Of a stretch of 64,000 nucleotides of DNA, positions 52,206-60,118 are shown piece by piece; within the stretch, counting starts at the first letter, position 1, and each line of letters opens with the position of its first letter. The stretch comes from Lachnospiraceae bacterium (GTDB taxonomy: Bacteria; Bacillota; Clostridia; Lachnospirales; Lachnospiraceae), in NCBI GenBank assembly GCA_902363135.1, contig CABIZF010000001.1, positions 682,001 to 746,000 of the forward strand, read 5' to 3'. The notes below the pieces were generated by a model. It saw only the letters and a list, made by a program, of their open reading frames with translations. It was not told where the DNA came from and did no database searches. A program made the translations under genes and the position numbers.

Positions 52206-54035
52206 ATGAAAAGAAAACTGTTATCATTGATTATGAGCGCGATCTGCCTGACCGCGGCGATCCCATCCACGCTTGTATTTGCTGATGGACAGAAGGTCGT
52301 AACACTCGGCGCTGACCTTTCCGAGGATCAGAAAAATGCGATTCTCCGCTATTTTGGCGTATCCGGGCAGAGCATTCAGACACTGACCATCACGAATCAG
52401 GACGAGCGGAACCATCTCGGCTCTTATGTACCGCTTGAGCAGATCGGTACACATACCTACAGCTGTGCGCTTGTCTGCCCGACGACTTCCGGTGGTATTC
52501 AGGTAAAGACCGCGAACCTTTCCTGGGTCACCAGCAATATGATCGCATCTACGCTTTCAACATCCGGTGTTGTGAACTGTGACGTACTGGCTGCAGCTCC
52601 GTTTGAGGTATCCGGTACCGGCGCACTGACAGGCATTCTGATGGCGTATGAGTCTGCATCCGGCGAACAGCTCGACGAGACGAAAAAGGAAATTGCGACG
52701 CAGGAGATGATCACGACCACGACGATCGCAAATACGATCGGACAGCAGCAGGCGACTGAGATCGTAAATGACACAAAGATGCAGGTCATTCAGGGCAATC
52801 AGGTCAACCAGGAAACACAGAATGATATCGATGTGATCATCAATCAGGTTGCCCAGGAGAAAAACATTTCACTCAGCGATGACGACCGTCAGCTGCTTCA
52901 GGATCTGCTCGAGGAGATTGCAGATCAAAATTACAATTATGAGGACATGAAGGAGACACTTGAGCGCGTCGAGCAGAATGTAAATAATACGATCGATGAT
53001 TCCCAGGTGATCGGCTCCGATGACAGCACTGCACAGGATGCCGCTGCCAATACCGAGCAGACCGAAACGCCTGAGACACTCGCTCCGGACAGCATTCTGA
53101 AGAATACAGATGAATCCGCACTTGGCGATAACGTCAGCTTCGATGCAACGGATTCTTCTGCACTGGAACAGACAGAAGCGCAGCAGACCGAGGCCGCTCA
53201 GTCCGAAACCACACCATCCGGAGAATTTGATATTACGACCTCCGACAATTATTCTGAGTCAGAAAACACCACAGAAGCACAGACTGAGACCGCAACAGAA
53301 GCTTCGTCTGAGACGACAAGTACGGATGGCAACGATCTTGTTACCTCCGATATTGAAATCATTCCGCTCAGCGATTTCGTCCTTTCTCCGGTCACCTCAG
53401 AGGCTACAAATTACAAAGTATATCCGGCAGGCCTTCAGGAGCTGACCGTAAGCTTTGAGCGTGACGATATCATTGCAGGCTCCGGTACTGTATCCGTATA
53501 CAATGCAGTCGATTCCTCTCTTGTAGAAACTGTAAATATGAACGATGAAAAGAAAGTAACGATCTCACCGCTTGATGATGATGAGCTCAATGAGCTTGGC
53601 TGGACAGATGGTTATAAGGCAGTTCTGACTCTTTCTGCGCCGCTGGCACAGAACGCGACCTATTTTGTCGCAATGTCTCAGGATGCATTTTCTACCGAGG
53701 ATGGAAGAGGCAGCTCAGAGGCTACACCGGACAGCTATACATGGATGTTCCAGACTTCTCCGTATGGATTTTCCATCACCCCGGCAGAAGATGGCTACAT
53801 GGCCGGGACGACTGCGACTGCGACCATCCTCATGGACGGCAGTGACGCAGGCTACGCGACAATCGAGAATGTGGATACAAGTATGGTTTCCTTCGATCAG
53901 AACGAATTCTGGGCGACCGGCAATCTGACCGCGTCCTTCCTTGCAAGTGGTGAGACGACCTTCCAGGTAGCATTTTATGATGTGGCTGGTGGAAATCTGC
54001 TGTATACGATGGATTATAGTGTGGAGATTAACTAA
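52206..54035 (+). CDS. Exported DUF1002 protein with Thr/Glu/Ser linker and Ig-like C-terminus
   Basis: A 609-residue exported protein. Signal peptide MKRKLLSLIMSAICLTAAIPSTLVFADG. Residues about 28-265 are the DUF1002 (YpuA-like) domain: VVTLGADLSEDQKNAILRYFG, LGSYVPLEQIGTHTYSCALVCPTTSGGIQVKTANLSWVTSNMIASTLSTSGVVNCDVLAAAPFEVSGTGALTGILMAYE. Residues about 275-390 are a low-complexity linker rich in T, E, S and Q. The remaining 220 residues look like two beta-sandwich modules. No sortase motif or membrane anchor is seen, so it is released or held non-covalently. Function unknown. Confidence 0.85.
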   Translation: MKRKLLSLIMSAICLTAAIPSTLVFADGQKVVTLGADLSEDQKNAILRYFGVSGQSIQTLTITNQDERNHLGSYVPLEQIGTHTYSCALVCPTTSGGIQVKTANLSWVTSNMIASTLSTSGVVNCDVLAAAPFEVSGTGALTGILMAYESASGEQLDETKKEIATQEMITTTTIANTIGQQQATEIVNDTKMQVIQGNQVNQETQNDIDVIINQVAQEKNISLSDDDRQLLQDLLEEIADQNYNYEDMKETLERVEQNVNNTIDDSQVIGSDDSTAQDAAANTEQTETPETLAPDSILKNTDESALGDNVSFDATDSSALEQTEAQQTEAAQSETTPSGEFDITTSDNYSESENTTEAQTETATEASSETTSTDGNDLVTSDIEIIPLSDFVLSPVTSEATNYKVYPAGLQELTVSFERDDIIAGSGTVSVYNAVDSSLVETVNMNDEKKVTISPLDDDELNELGWTDGYKAVLTLSAPLAQNATYFVAMSQDAFSTEDGRGSSEATPDSYTWMFQTSPYGFSITPAEDGYMAGTTATATILMDGSDAGYATIENVDTSMVSFDQNEFWATGNLTASFLASGETTFQVAFYDVAGGNLLYTMDYSVEIN

Positions 54036-54067
54036 GAGTATCTTGGCTGATTATAGGTAAGTAAGTT

Positions 54068-54098
54068 AAGGAGTGTGGTAGCAACCACACTCCTTTTT
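54068..54098 (+). terminator. Terminator after the DUF1002 gene
   Basis: AAGGAGTGTGGT pairs with ACCACACTCCTT around AGCA, followed by TTT. Confidence 0.9.
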
Positions 54099-54200
54099 AA
54101 CCGAATCAAGCAAGTCCCAACCACCTGCGTAAAGCGGACATTCGCAATCCGCTTCGCTACTTGCTCATGAACGCAGTCGCTTCGCGATCTGCGTTCAAAA
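54099..54200 (+). repeat. Modular palindromic repeat, copy 8
   Basis: Modules in order: ACCGAATCAAGCAAGTCCC, AAAGCGGACATTCGCAATCC, GCTTCGCTACTTGCTC, ATGAACGCAG, TCGCTTCGCGA and CTGCGTTCAAA. It is wedged between two terminators. Confidence 0.85.
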
Positions 54201-54247
54201 AAATACCAGCCAGATGCGTTCATTTTCATCGCTTCAGGCTGGTATTT
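54196..54247. terminator. Terminator after the aspS-hicB pair (bidirectional)
   Basis: AAATACCAGCC pairs with GGCTGGTATTT around a 25-base loop; A/T runs on both sides. Confidence 0.8.
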
Positions 54248-54269
54248 CTCTTATCAAATTTTTATCTGC

Positions 54270-54545
54270 TTACTCATCCCATCCGTCTGTCAGGCGCATG
54301 ATCGCCGAAATATTCCGGACAAAATCTCCTTCCTGCAGGATAAGATCCTCCTTGTGGGAGATAGGCGGGAGATGACCTTCAAACTCGGTCAGCTCCACGT
54401 AGAGCCAGTTGTACATCGCGTGGTAGGCATTGTCCAGACACTCGTTTAACGTGTCTCCTTCCGCTGCACAGTCCGTCAGATCCGGGAAAGTAGCGGTGTA
54501 GCCTTTTTCTGTCGGATGAATGATTGCAGGATATGCAAATGTCAT
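54270..54545 (-). CDS. HicB-family antitoxin-like protein
   Basis: A 91-residue protein with the HicB RNase-H-like fold: TFAYPAIIHPTEKGYTATFPDLTDCAAEGDTLNECLDNAYHAMYNWLY. HicB usually neutralises the HicA mRNA interferase, but no HicA-like ORF (double-stranded RNA-binding fold with GSH motif) flanks it, and the expected C-terminal DNA-binding domain is absent or replaced by a short tail. It lies 13 bp after aspS, so it is probably cotranscribed with it. It may be an orphan antitoxin or a HicB-fold protein with another job. Confidence 0.8.
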   Translation of the reverse strand: MTFAYPAIIHPTEKGYTATFPDLTDCAAEGDTLNECLDNAYHAMYNWLYVELTEFEGHLPPISHKEDLILQEGDFVRNISAIMRLTDGWDE

Positions 54546-54558
54546 AGCCAGTGCTCCT

Positions 54559-56328
54559 TTATGCTTCTTCCTTCTTCGGAAGGTCCAGCTGAATGTGTAC
54601 GTCGGAGAGCTGCTTCGGATCGACTGCGGACGGAGCGCCCATCATGACATCCTGTGCCGTCTTGTTCATCGGGAACGGGATGATCTCACGGATGCTGTCC
54701 TCACCGGCAAGCAACATGACCATACGGTCAACGCCCGGTGCGATACCGGCATGTGGCGGAGCACCGTAGCAGAATGCATTGTACATTGCCGGGAATTTTG
54801 CCTTTACGTCGTCCTCGCCAAGTCCTACGAGCTGGAATGCCTTTACCATGATCTCCGGATCGTGGTTCCGGACAGCACCAGAAGAGAGCTCTACGCCATT
54901 GCAGACCAGATCGTACTGGTATGCGTAAATATCGAGCGGATCTTTATTCTCAAGCGCATCCAATCCACCCTGCGGCATGGAGAACGGGTTGTGGCAGAAC
55001 TCCAGCTCGCCGGATTCCTCGCCGATCTCGTACATCGGGAAATCTACAATCCAGCAGAACTCGTAGCAGTCGGTTCGCATATGGCCTTCAGAAGCGGCGC
55101 CAAGATACTTTCTGAGCACACCGGCGGTCTTCTGGGCAGCAAGCTTCTTGCCGGCGCATACACCGACGAAATCACCCGGCTTCAGGCCAAGAGCAGCCTT
55201 TACATCTTCCGCGCGCTCCTGCAGGAACTTTGCAATGCCGCCGGACAGAGCGCCGCTTTCGTCTACCTTGAACCAGTAGCCCTTATTGCCAGCCTGTACC
55301 TCTACGTCAGCCATCAGCTTATCGATGACCTTCCTTGTACCCTTGAATCCGTCTACGACAACGGCCTTTACGACATTGCCCTCAAACGGTCCGAAGCCAC
55401 AGTCTGCCATGCATGCGGTCGCATCCTGAACAGTCAGGTCAATGCGCAGATCCGGCTTGTCTGTTCCGTATTTCTCCATCGCATCGCGATAAGAAATGCG
55501 GGTGAACGGGGCAGTAGAAGCTTTCTTATAAGTACCAAACTTCTCGAATACCGGCGGGAGAACGTCCTCGAGCACGGCAAATACGTCCTCCTGAGAAGCA
55601 AACGCCATCTCCATATCGAGCTGATAGAACTCACCCGGAGAGCGGTCTGCACGCGCATCCTCATCGCGGAAGCACGGTGCAATCTGGAAATAGCGGTCGA
55701 AGCCGGAGGTCATCAGAAGCTGCTTGAACTGCTGCGGAGCCTGCGGCAGTGCATAAAACTTGCCCGGATGATTTCTAGACGGAACGAGATAGTCACGTGC
55801 ACCTTCCGGAGAAGAGCAGGTGAGGATCGGGGTCGTGATCTCCAGAAATCCGTGCTCCATCATACTGCGGCGCAGCTCAGCGACTACGTTGCAGCGAAGT
55901 ACGATTTTCTCCTTGACAGCCGGATTGCGCAGGTCAAGGTAACGGTACTTCAGACGTGTATTTTCATCCGCTTCCTTGGAACGGTTGATCTCAAACGGAA
56001 GCTCGTTGTAAATGCATTTTCCGAGAATCTCGATTTTCTCCGGAACGACCTCGATTTCACCGGTCGGAAGATTCTGGTTCTTACTGGAACGCTCCCGGAC
56101 AACACCGGAAACGGAGAGTGTGGACTCTGTATTTACACCGGAAATCTGATCCATCATTTCCTCGGTCTCGATCACGATCTGCGTCGTGCCATAAAAGTCA
56201 CGCAGAATCAGGAAGCCGAGATTTTTACTTACTCTTCGTAAATTTTCATACCAGCCGACGAGCGTTACAGACTTTCCGGCATCTGCAAGCCGCAGCTCAT
56301 TACAGGTATGTGTTCTTGACTGTGTCAT
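54559..56328 (-). CDS. aspS: Aspartyl-tRNA synthetase
   Basis: A 589-residue class IIb synthetase of bacterial type. OB-fold anticodon-binding domain (residues about 1-105: VTLVGWYENLRRVSKNLGFLILRDFYGTTQIV), motif 1, motif 2 FQIAPCFRDEDARADRSPGEFYQLDMEM, GAD insertion domain (about 285-415) and motif 3 APPHAGIAPGVDRMVMLLAGEDSIREIIPFP. The residues that separate discriminating from non-discriminating enzymes were not analysed. A long open frame on the other strand is a shadow of codon bias. Confidence 0.98.
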   Translation of the reverse strand: MTQSRTHTCNELRLADAGKSVTLVGWYENLRRVSKNLGFLILRDFYGTTQIVIETEEMMDQISGVNTESTLSVSGVVRERSSKNQNLPTGEIEVVPEKIEILGKCIYNELPFEINRSKEADENTRLKYRYLDLRNPAVKEKIVLRCNVVAELRRSMMEHGFLEITTPILTCSSPEGARDYLVPSRNHPGKFYALPQAPQQFKQLLMTSGFDRYFQIAPCFRDEDARADRSPGEFYQLDMEMAFASQEDVFAVLEDVLPPVFEKFGTYKKASTAPFTRISYRDAMEKYGTDKPDLRIDLTVQDATACMADCGFGPFEGNVVKAVVVDGFKGTRKVIDKLMADVEVQAGNKGYWFKVDESGALSGGIAKFLQERAEDVKAALGLKPGDFVGVCAGKKLAAQKTAGVLRKYLGAASEGHMRTDCYEFCWIVDFPMYEIGEESGELEFCHNPFSMPQGGLDALENKDPLDIYAYQYDLVCNGVELSSGAVRNHDPEIMVKAFQLVGLGEDDVKAKFPAMYNAFCYGAPPHAGIAPGVDRMVMLLAGEDSIREIIPFPMNKTAQDVMMGAPSAVDPKQLSDVHIQLDLPKKEEA

Positions 56329-56449
56329 AGTCTACCATCCTTTTCTTTGTAGATTATCGTAAAAAAGTCTTTTCGAATTTATTATTATACTCTGTTTACA
56401 GCGGGATTGCAAGGCGCAACAACCGCTAATTCCTTTTTCTTTTTTGATG

Positions 56450-56458
56450 TGCTATGAT
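56450..56458 (+). promoter_or_regulatory. Extended -10 promoter before the GNAT gene
   Basis: TG-C-TATGAT (56450-56458) fits an extended -10; the -35 region (TTCCTT, 17 bases upstream) is weak. The start of transcription would fall near 56465, exactly where a three-way junction structure begins. Confidence 0.4.
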
Positions 56459-56467
56459 AGGTAATAG

Positions 56468-56566
56468 AGACCGTTTCGTAGCATCCGTGCTGTAAAACAG
56501 CAGGGATGACAAAATTCTGTTAGCCAGATATAGATAAGTGTACCATAATGATCTGGTCTACGGTCT
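56468..56566 (+). promoter_or_regulatory. Candidate structured leader RNA (three-way junction)
   Basis: P1 AGACCG (56468-56473) with CGGTCT (56561-56566); P2 CATCCGTGCTGT (56482-56493) with ACAGCAGGGATG (56497-56508), 11 pairs and one G-G mismatch, AAA loop; P3 CCAGAT (56524-56529) with ATCTGG (56551-56556). An alternative CGTAG/CTACG pairing competes with P1, as in switching RNAs. It ends 18 bases before the AGGAGG of the GNAT gene. Class unknown. Confidence 0.4.
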
Positions 56567-56599
56567 GCATGAATGAAAAGTTATAGGAGGTTTGTAACT

Positions 56600-57076
56600 A
56601 TGAACATTCGAAGAGTCAGGCAAAGCGACCTGTCACGGATCGCAGAAATTTTTGTGTTTAATAATCGAATAAATTATTTCCCGATTTTTAAAGATGCGGA
56701 ATATTCATTTGGAGAGCTTCAAGTCGTGACATTTATTGAACAGTATTTGAAAAAGGAAGATGTAGTTTCGAATATCTATGTGTATGAGGATGGCGTGGTC
56801 AAAGGATTTCTGCAAATGGCCGGAAGGGAAATTTACAAATTGTACGTGGATGTTTGTTTTCAGAACGAAGGAATCGGTCATCAGCTGATCGAATTCGCAA
56901 TTAAGAATTTTCAGGCAAATCAATTATGGGCGCTGGAGAAAAATACAAAGGCCATTGCATTTTATCAGCGGCATGGATTTCAAATGACCGGTCAGAAAAA
57001 GTTTGAGGAAGGAACGACAGAGTATATCGTTGAATTGAAGCGTGTGAAAGATTGTATTGATAGACAAGGAATGTAA
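56600..57076 (+). CDS. GNAT-family N-acetyltransferase
   Basis: A 158-residue acetyltransferase: NIRRVRQSDLSRIAEIFVFNNRINYFPIF at the start, VDVCFQNEGIGHQLIEFAI (acetyl-CoA loop Q-x-x-G-x-G/H) and LWALEKNTKAIAFYQRHGFQMTGQ (family C-terminal block). Substrate unknown. ATG 56600 follows AGGAGG at 56584-56591; the upstream ATG at 56573 lacks a site. Codon use is more A/T-rich than in neighbours, which may indicate later acquisition. Confidence 0.88.
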   Translation: MNIRRVRQSDLSRIAEIFVFNNRINYFPIFKDAEYSFGELQVVTFIEQYLKKEDVVSNIYVYEDGVVKGFLQMAGREIYKLYVDVCFQNEGIGHQLIEFAIKNFQANQLWALEKNTKAIAFYQRHGFQMTGQKKFEEGTTEYIVELKRVKDCIDRQGM

Positions 57077-57155
57077 TGAATAATAAAAAAACCGGATTGA
57101 TGTTATTTGTAGATGTTTAGAAAATATTGAAATCGACCAATTTTAAGAAAAATCC

Positions 57156-57184
57156 TTGCCAGAAAGTGCTGAAAATAGTATAAT
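57156..57184 (+). promoter_or_regulatory. Promoter for the tyrosine recombinase
   Basis: TTGCCA (57156-57161), 17 bases, TATAAT (57179-57184). Confidence 0.65.
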
Positions 57185-57252
57185 AGATCTATACGACAAA
57201 CACATGTTTTTCAAATAGATCGATCTGTATTCATTCAGAAAGGACTCTACAT

Positions 57253-58314
57253 ATGGAAAAAACGCAGACTTACCATGATCAGGTAACAATCGAACAAACC
57301 CAAAAGCTCCGTGAAGTTTTAAAAACACTCCCTCCATTTACCCGCGATTATTTCCGTGCTATGGAGCCGACGACCTCTGCGCGTACGAGGATTTCTTATG
57401 CGTATGACATCCGGGTTTTCTTTCATTTCTTATTATCAGAAAATCCGGCCTTTAAAGACAAAACGATGGATGATTTTACCGTTGACGTACTGGATCAGCT
57501 CCAGGCCGTCGATATTGAAGAATTTCAGGAATATCTCAAGGTCTATGATTCTGCCGAGGACAACCGTCTCCAGACCAATGGCGAACGCGGCCTGAAGCGC
57601 AAAATGTCTGCTCTTCGAAGCTTTTATAACTATTATTACAAACGTGAAATGATAAAAACGAATCCGGTTCTGCTGGTGGACATGCCAAAACTGCATGATA
57701 AAGCCATCATACGGCTGGATCCGGACGAAACGGCTGAGCTGCTGGACTATATTGAACATGCAGGCGATTCTCTGACCGGTCAGAAAAAGGCCTATTATGA
57801 AAAAACCAGGCTGCGTGATCTTGCAATTGTCACGTTGCTGCTCGGCACAGGAATCCGTGTGTCAGAATGTGTCGGACTGGATGTGGAGGATGTTGATTTT
57901 AAAAATGATGCAATCCGGGTCGTGCGCAAAGGCGGATCCGAAATGATGATTTATTTCGGCGATGAGGTCGAGCAGGCGCTGCTCAATTATCTGGAAGACC
58001 GCGCTGCGATCACACCGGTGGCCGGACATGAGCATGCTCTCTTCTACTCTACCCAACGAAAACGGATTGGTATACAGGCTGTGGAAAATATGGTAAAAAA
58101 GTACGCCCGCGAGATCACGACGACCAAAAAAATCACACCGCACAAGCTGCGAAGTACCTATGGCACGACTCTTTATCAGGAAACCGGCGATATTTACCTT
58201 GTGGCTGATGTGCTCGGGCACAAGGATGTCAACACGACGAAAAAGCATTATGCGGCAATGGATGACAGCCGCAGGCGGAAAGCTGCTACGGCAGTAAAAT
58301 TGCGGAAGGCGTGA
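57253..58314 (+). CDS. Tyrosine recombinase, XerS-like
   Basis: A 353-residue site-specific recombinase. N-terminal SAM-like core-binding domain (about 25-150: PPFTRDYFRAMEPTTSARTRISYAYDIRVFFHFLLSEN) and catalytic domain with all active residues: Arg in LLGTGIRVSECVGL, Lys in VVRKGG, His-x-x-Arg in TPHKLRSTYG, His in LGHKDVNTTKKHYA with Tyr. Length and the long N-terminal arm resemble XerS, the single Xer enzyme of streptococci that resolves chromosome dimers. No phage or transposon genes adjoin, which argues for a housekeeping role. A 45-bp perfect palindrome lies 100 bp downstream. Confidence 0.85.
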   Translation: MEKTQTYHDQVTIEQTQKLREVLKTLPPFTRDYFRAMEPTTSARTRISYAYDIRVFFHFLLSENPAFKDKTMDDFTVDVLDQLQAVDIEEFQEYLKVYDSAEDNRLQTNGERGLKRKMSALRSFYNYYYKREMIKTNPVLLVDMPKLHDKAIIRLDPDETAELLDYIEHAGDSLTGQKKAYYEKTRLRDLAIVTLLLGTGIRVSECVGLDVEDVDFKNDAIRVVRKGGSEMMIYFGDEVEQALLNYLEDRAAITPVAGHEHALFYSTQRKRIGIQAVENMVKKYAREITTTKKITPHKLRSTYGTTLYQETGDIYLVADVLGHKDVNTTKKHYAAMDDSRRRKAATAVKLRKA

Positions 58315-58328
58315 GTAAAAAAGAAAAT

Positions 58329-58380
58329 AAAAACATCAATTATGTCATGGATATTTTACAGACATAGTTGATGTTTTTTA
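58329..58380 (+). terminator. Terminator after the recombinase gene
   Basis: AAACATCAATTATGTC pairs with GACATAGTTGATGTTT (one mismatch), followed by TTTA. Confidence 0.85.
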
Positions 58381-58414
58381 TTTATCTCTCTTATATATTA
58401 TATAATTGATTGTA

Positions 58415-58457
58415 TTTCCACTAGTTTACATAATGTTGTTATGTAAACTAGTGGAAA
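58415..58457. repeat. Palindrome copy 3 (dif-half-like) with extended 19-bp arms
   Basis: TTTCCACT + AGTTTACATAA (58415-58433), spacer TGTTG, then the exact reverse complement (58439-58457). The inner 27 bp match copies 1 and 2. It lies between the recombinase terminator and repeat copy 9. A direct role as recombination site is only a hypothesis. Confidence 0.85.
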
Positions 58458-58469
58458 ATCTCAGATATG

Positions 58470-58766
58470 GTCAAGCAGATATTCGCAATCCATCCCTGCA
58501 GCTCTGCTGACAGGGTCTAGCTTCGCTACTTGCAGGATCATAAGGAATCCGGGTCCCTCCTTATGATATGTCATAGCCGAATGCTGTTTTGCAGCTGATT
58601 CGGGTCAACCGGATATTCGCAATCCGCTTCGCTACTTGCTCATAACCGAATAGCTGCTTCGCAGCTTATCAGGAGTGGCTTGTACCACTCCTGATACAAG
58701 CAAGTCCCAACCCACTGCTTATTGCTTTGCGCAATTGAAGCAGAGACTTGCTTGATTCGGTTAAAT
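58470..58766. repeat. Modular palindromic repeat, copy 9 (longest)
   Basis: Modules: CAGATATTCGCAATCCATCC, GCAGCTCTGCTGACAGGGTC-TAGCTTCGCTACTTGC, a hairpin ATCATAAGG..CCTTATGAT, CCGAAT..GATTCGG, GGATATTCGCAATCCGCTTC, ACCGAATAGCTGCTTCGCAGC, a variable hairpin TATCAGGAGTGG-CTTGTA-CCACTCCTGATA, and the GCAAGTCCC..ATTGCTTTGCGCAAT.. AGAGACTTGC hairpin. It fills the 446-base gap and abuts the YihS-like gene's stop codon. Confidence 0.88.
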
Positions 58767-60005
58767 CAGATTTCCTTCTTTCACTGCCGGTGCAATCGAA
58801 AGCGCCGGACTATAATATGGAATCAGCGTCGCCTGCGTCGCGTGGTACAGATCGGATTTCCCAGGCCATACGGTACCGAGCAGCTCGTTGTTTTGATCCA
58901 GCTGATGGAACCAGGAGCCGTGTGCATGATCCAGCACCTTTTCATCCAGATACTGCATGAACTGTGCATAGTCATCTGCATAGCGTTGATTGCCGGTCAC
59001 ATGGTACAGTACGGACGATGTATTGATTGCTTCAGCAAGTGTCCAGTGCATACGGTCGTGTACGACCGGCTTTCCATCCCAGTCTGTTGTATAGACAATG
59101 CCCGGTGCACCGTCGGCATTCCAGCCGTCCGCTACGGCACGGTTGTACAGATTCTGAGAAACCGTCAGGTATTCCTTTGCCGCATCCGGATCATTCGGAT
59201 AGGTCGAAAGCGCCCACTGTGCGATCAGCCGCGCCCACTCGATGCCGTGCCCCGGCGTTGCTCCATACGGCTTAAACGGGTCGTCCGGCTTGTCCTGATT
59301 GCAGTCCAGTTCGGCGATCCATTCCTTTGTAAAGTGCTCCGGAATCCGCCACTGGTTGGCTTCTGCCCAGCCTTTTACATGATCGATGATCCGTCCGGCT
59401 CTCACACGGTACTTCTCCTCTCCCGTCACATCTGCTGCTGCGAGAAATGCCTCTACTGTATGCATATTTGCATTCAATCCGCGATAATCATCGAGCACGG
59501 TGAACTCTGTATTCCAGGTATCGCAGGATAAGCCTTCTTCTTCGTTCCAGAAACGAAGGTCATACAAAGCCAGCGCCTCATCCAAAAGCTCCTTTGCCCC
59601 AGGAAGGCCTGCAAGTGTCGCGCTCGATGCGGCAAGGATGACAAATGCATGTGCATAGCACTGCTTATTCGGAAGGATACCGCCATCGGCTTTCCGTCCT
59701 GCATACCAGCCGCCATGCTCCCGGTCGTGCAGTTCTCCTCTGAGCCCCTTTAACCCGGCCTCTGCCAGCTCCCTGCTGTTAGGATGTCCAAGGAATGTGC
59801 CAAGGCTGTAGACATGTACCATGCGGCTTGTGACCCAGGTCTCACGGCTGCGGTCCTTCCACGGCGTTCCGTCATCTCCAAGATAGTAGGAGCTTCCGCC
59901 CGGCGACGGGAACTGATGTCCAAAAGAAAGCAGGCTTTCGCGTACTTCCTTTAAAAAAGCGCGGTTCGCATCCGTATCAATGAGATATTTTTCCTGTGGT
60001 TTCAT
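58761..60005 (-). CDS. AGE-family aldose-ketose isomerase, YihS-like
   Basis: A 414-residue (alpha/alpha)6-barrel of the N-acylglucosamine 2-epimerase superfamily. It follows YihS closely along its length as I recall it: SRETWVTSRMVHVYSLGTFLG, HGGWYAG, YRGLNANMHTVEAFLAAADVTG, PEHFTKEWIAELDCNQDKPDDPFKPYGATPGHGIEWARL and GIVYTTDWDGKPVVHDRMHWTLAEAI. Both catalytic His positions (ATPGHGIEW and SDLYHATQ) are present. YihS interconverts glucose, mannose and fructose, and sulfoquinovose/sulfofructose in its native pathway. No sulfoquinovose genes lie here, so mannose or glucose isomerase is as likely. It lies 113 bp after an NSS transporter gene. Confidence 0.85.
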   Translation of the reverse strand: MKPQEKYLIDTDANRAFLKEVRESLLSFGHQFPSPGGSSYYLGDDGTPWKDRSRETWVTSRMVHVYSLGTFLGHPNSRELAEAGLKGLRGELHDREHGGWYAGRKADGGILPNKQCYAHAFVILAASSATLAGLPGAKELLDEALALYDLRFWNEEEGLSCDTWNTEFTVLDDYRGLNANMHTVEAFLAAADVTGEEKYRVRAGRIIDHVKGWAEANQWRIPEHFTKEWIAELDCNQDKPDDPFKPYGATPGHGIEWARLIAQWALSTYPNDPDAAKEYLTVSQNLYNRAVADGWNADGAPGIVYTTDWDGKPVVHDRMHWTLAEAINTSSVLYHVTGNQRYADDYAQFMQYLDEKVLDHAHGSWFHQLDQNNELLGTVWPGKSDLYHATQATLIPYYSPALSIAPAVKEGNLI

Positions 60006-60118
60006 AGTGTGTAAATCCCCCTTTTTTGTTCTATTTTATTTCTGCTGCCTGTTTGTTTGATTCCTTCTTCATTTATTTTACGTCCTATTTATTTCACAGT
60101 CAATTACAAGTTCGGGTT

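Noticed and set aside
54520..56241. A 573-codon plus-strand frame over aspS and hicB
   Set aside because: It covers two unambiguous minus-strand genes, has no motif of its own and lacks a ribosome site.
56329..56460. T-box leader for aspS
   Set aside because: The region upstream of aspS on the minus strand shows no specifier hairpin, T-box sequence or terminator/antiterminator pair.
57253..58314. Integrase of a prophage or integrative element
   Set aside because: No excisionase, phage or conjugation genes flank it, and its length and motifs fit a housekeeping XerS-like recombinase.
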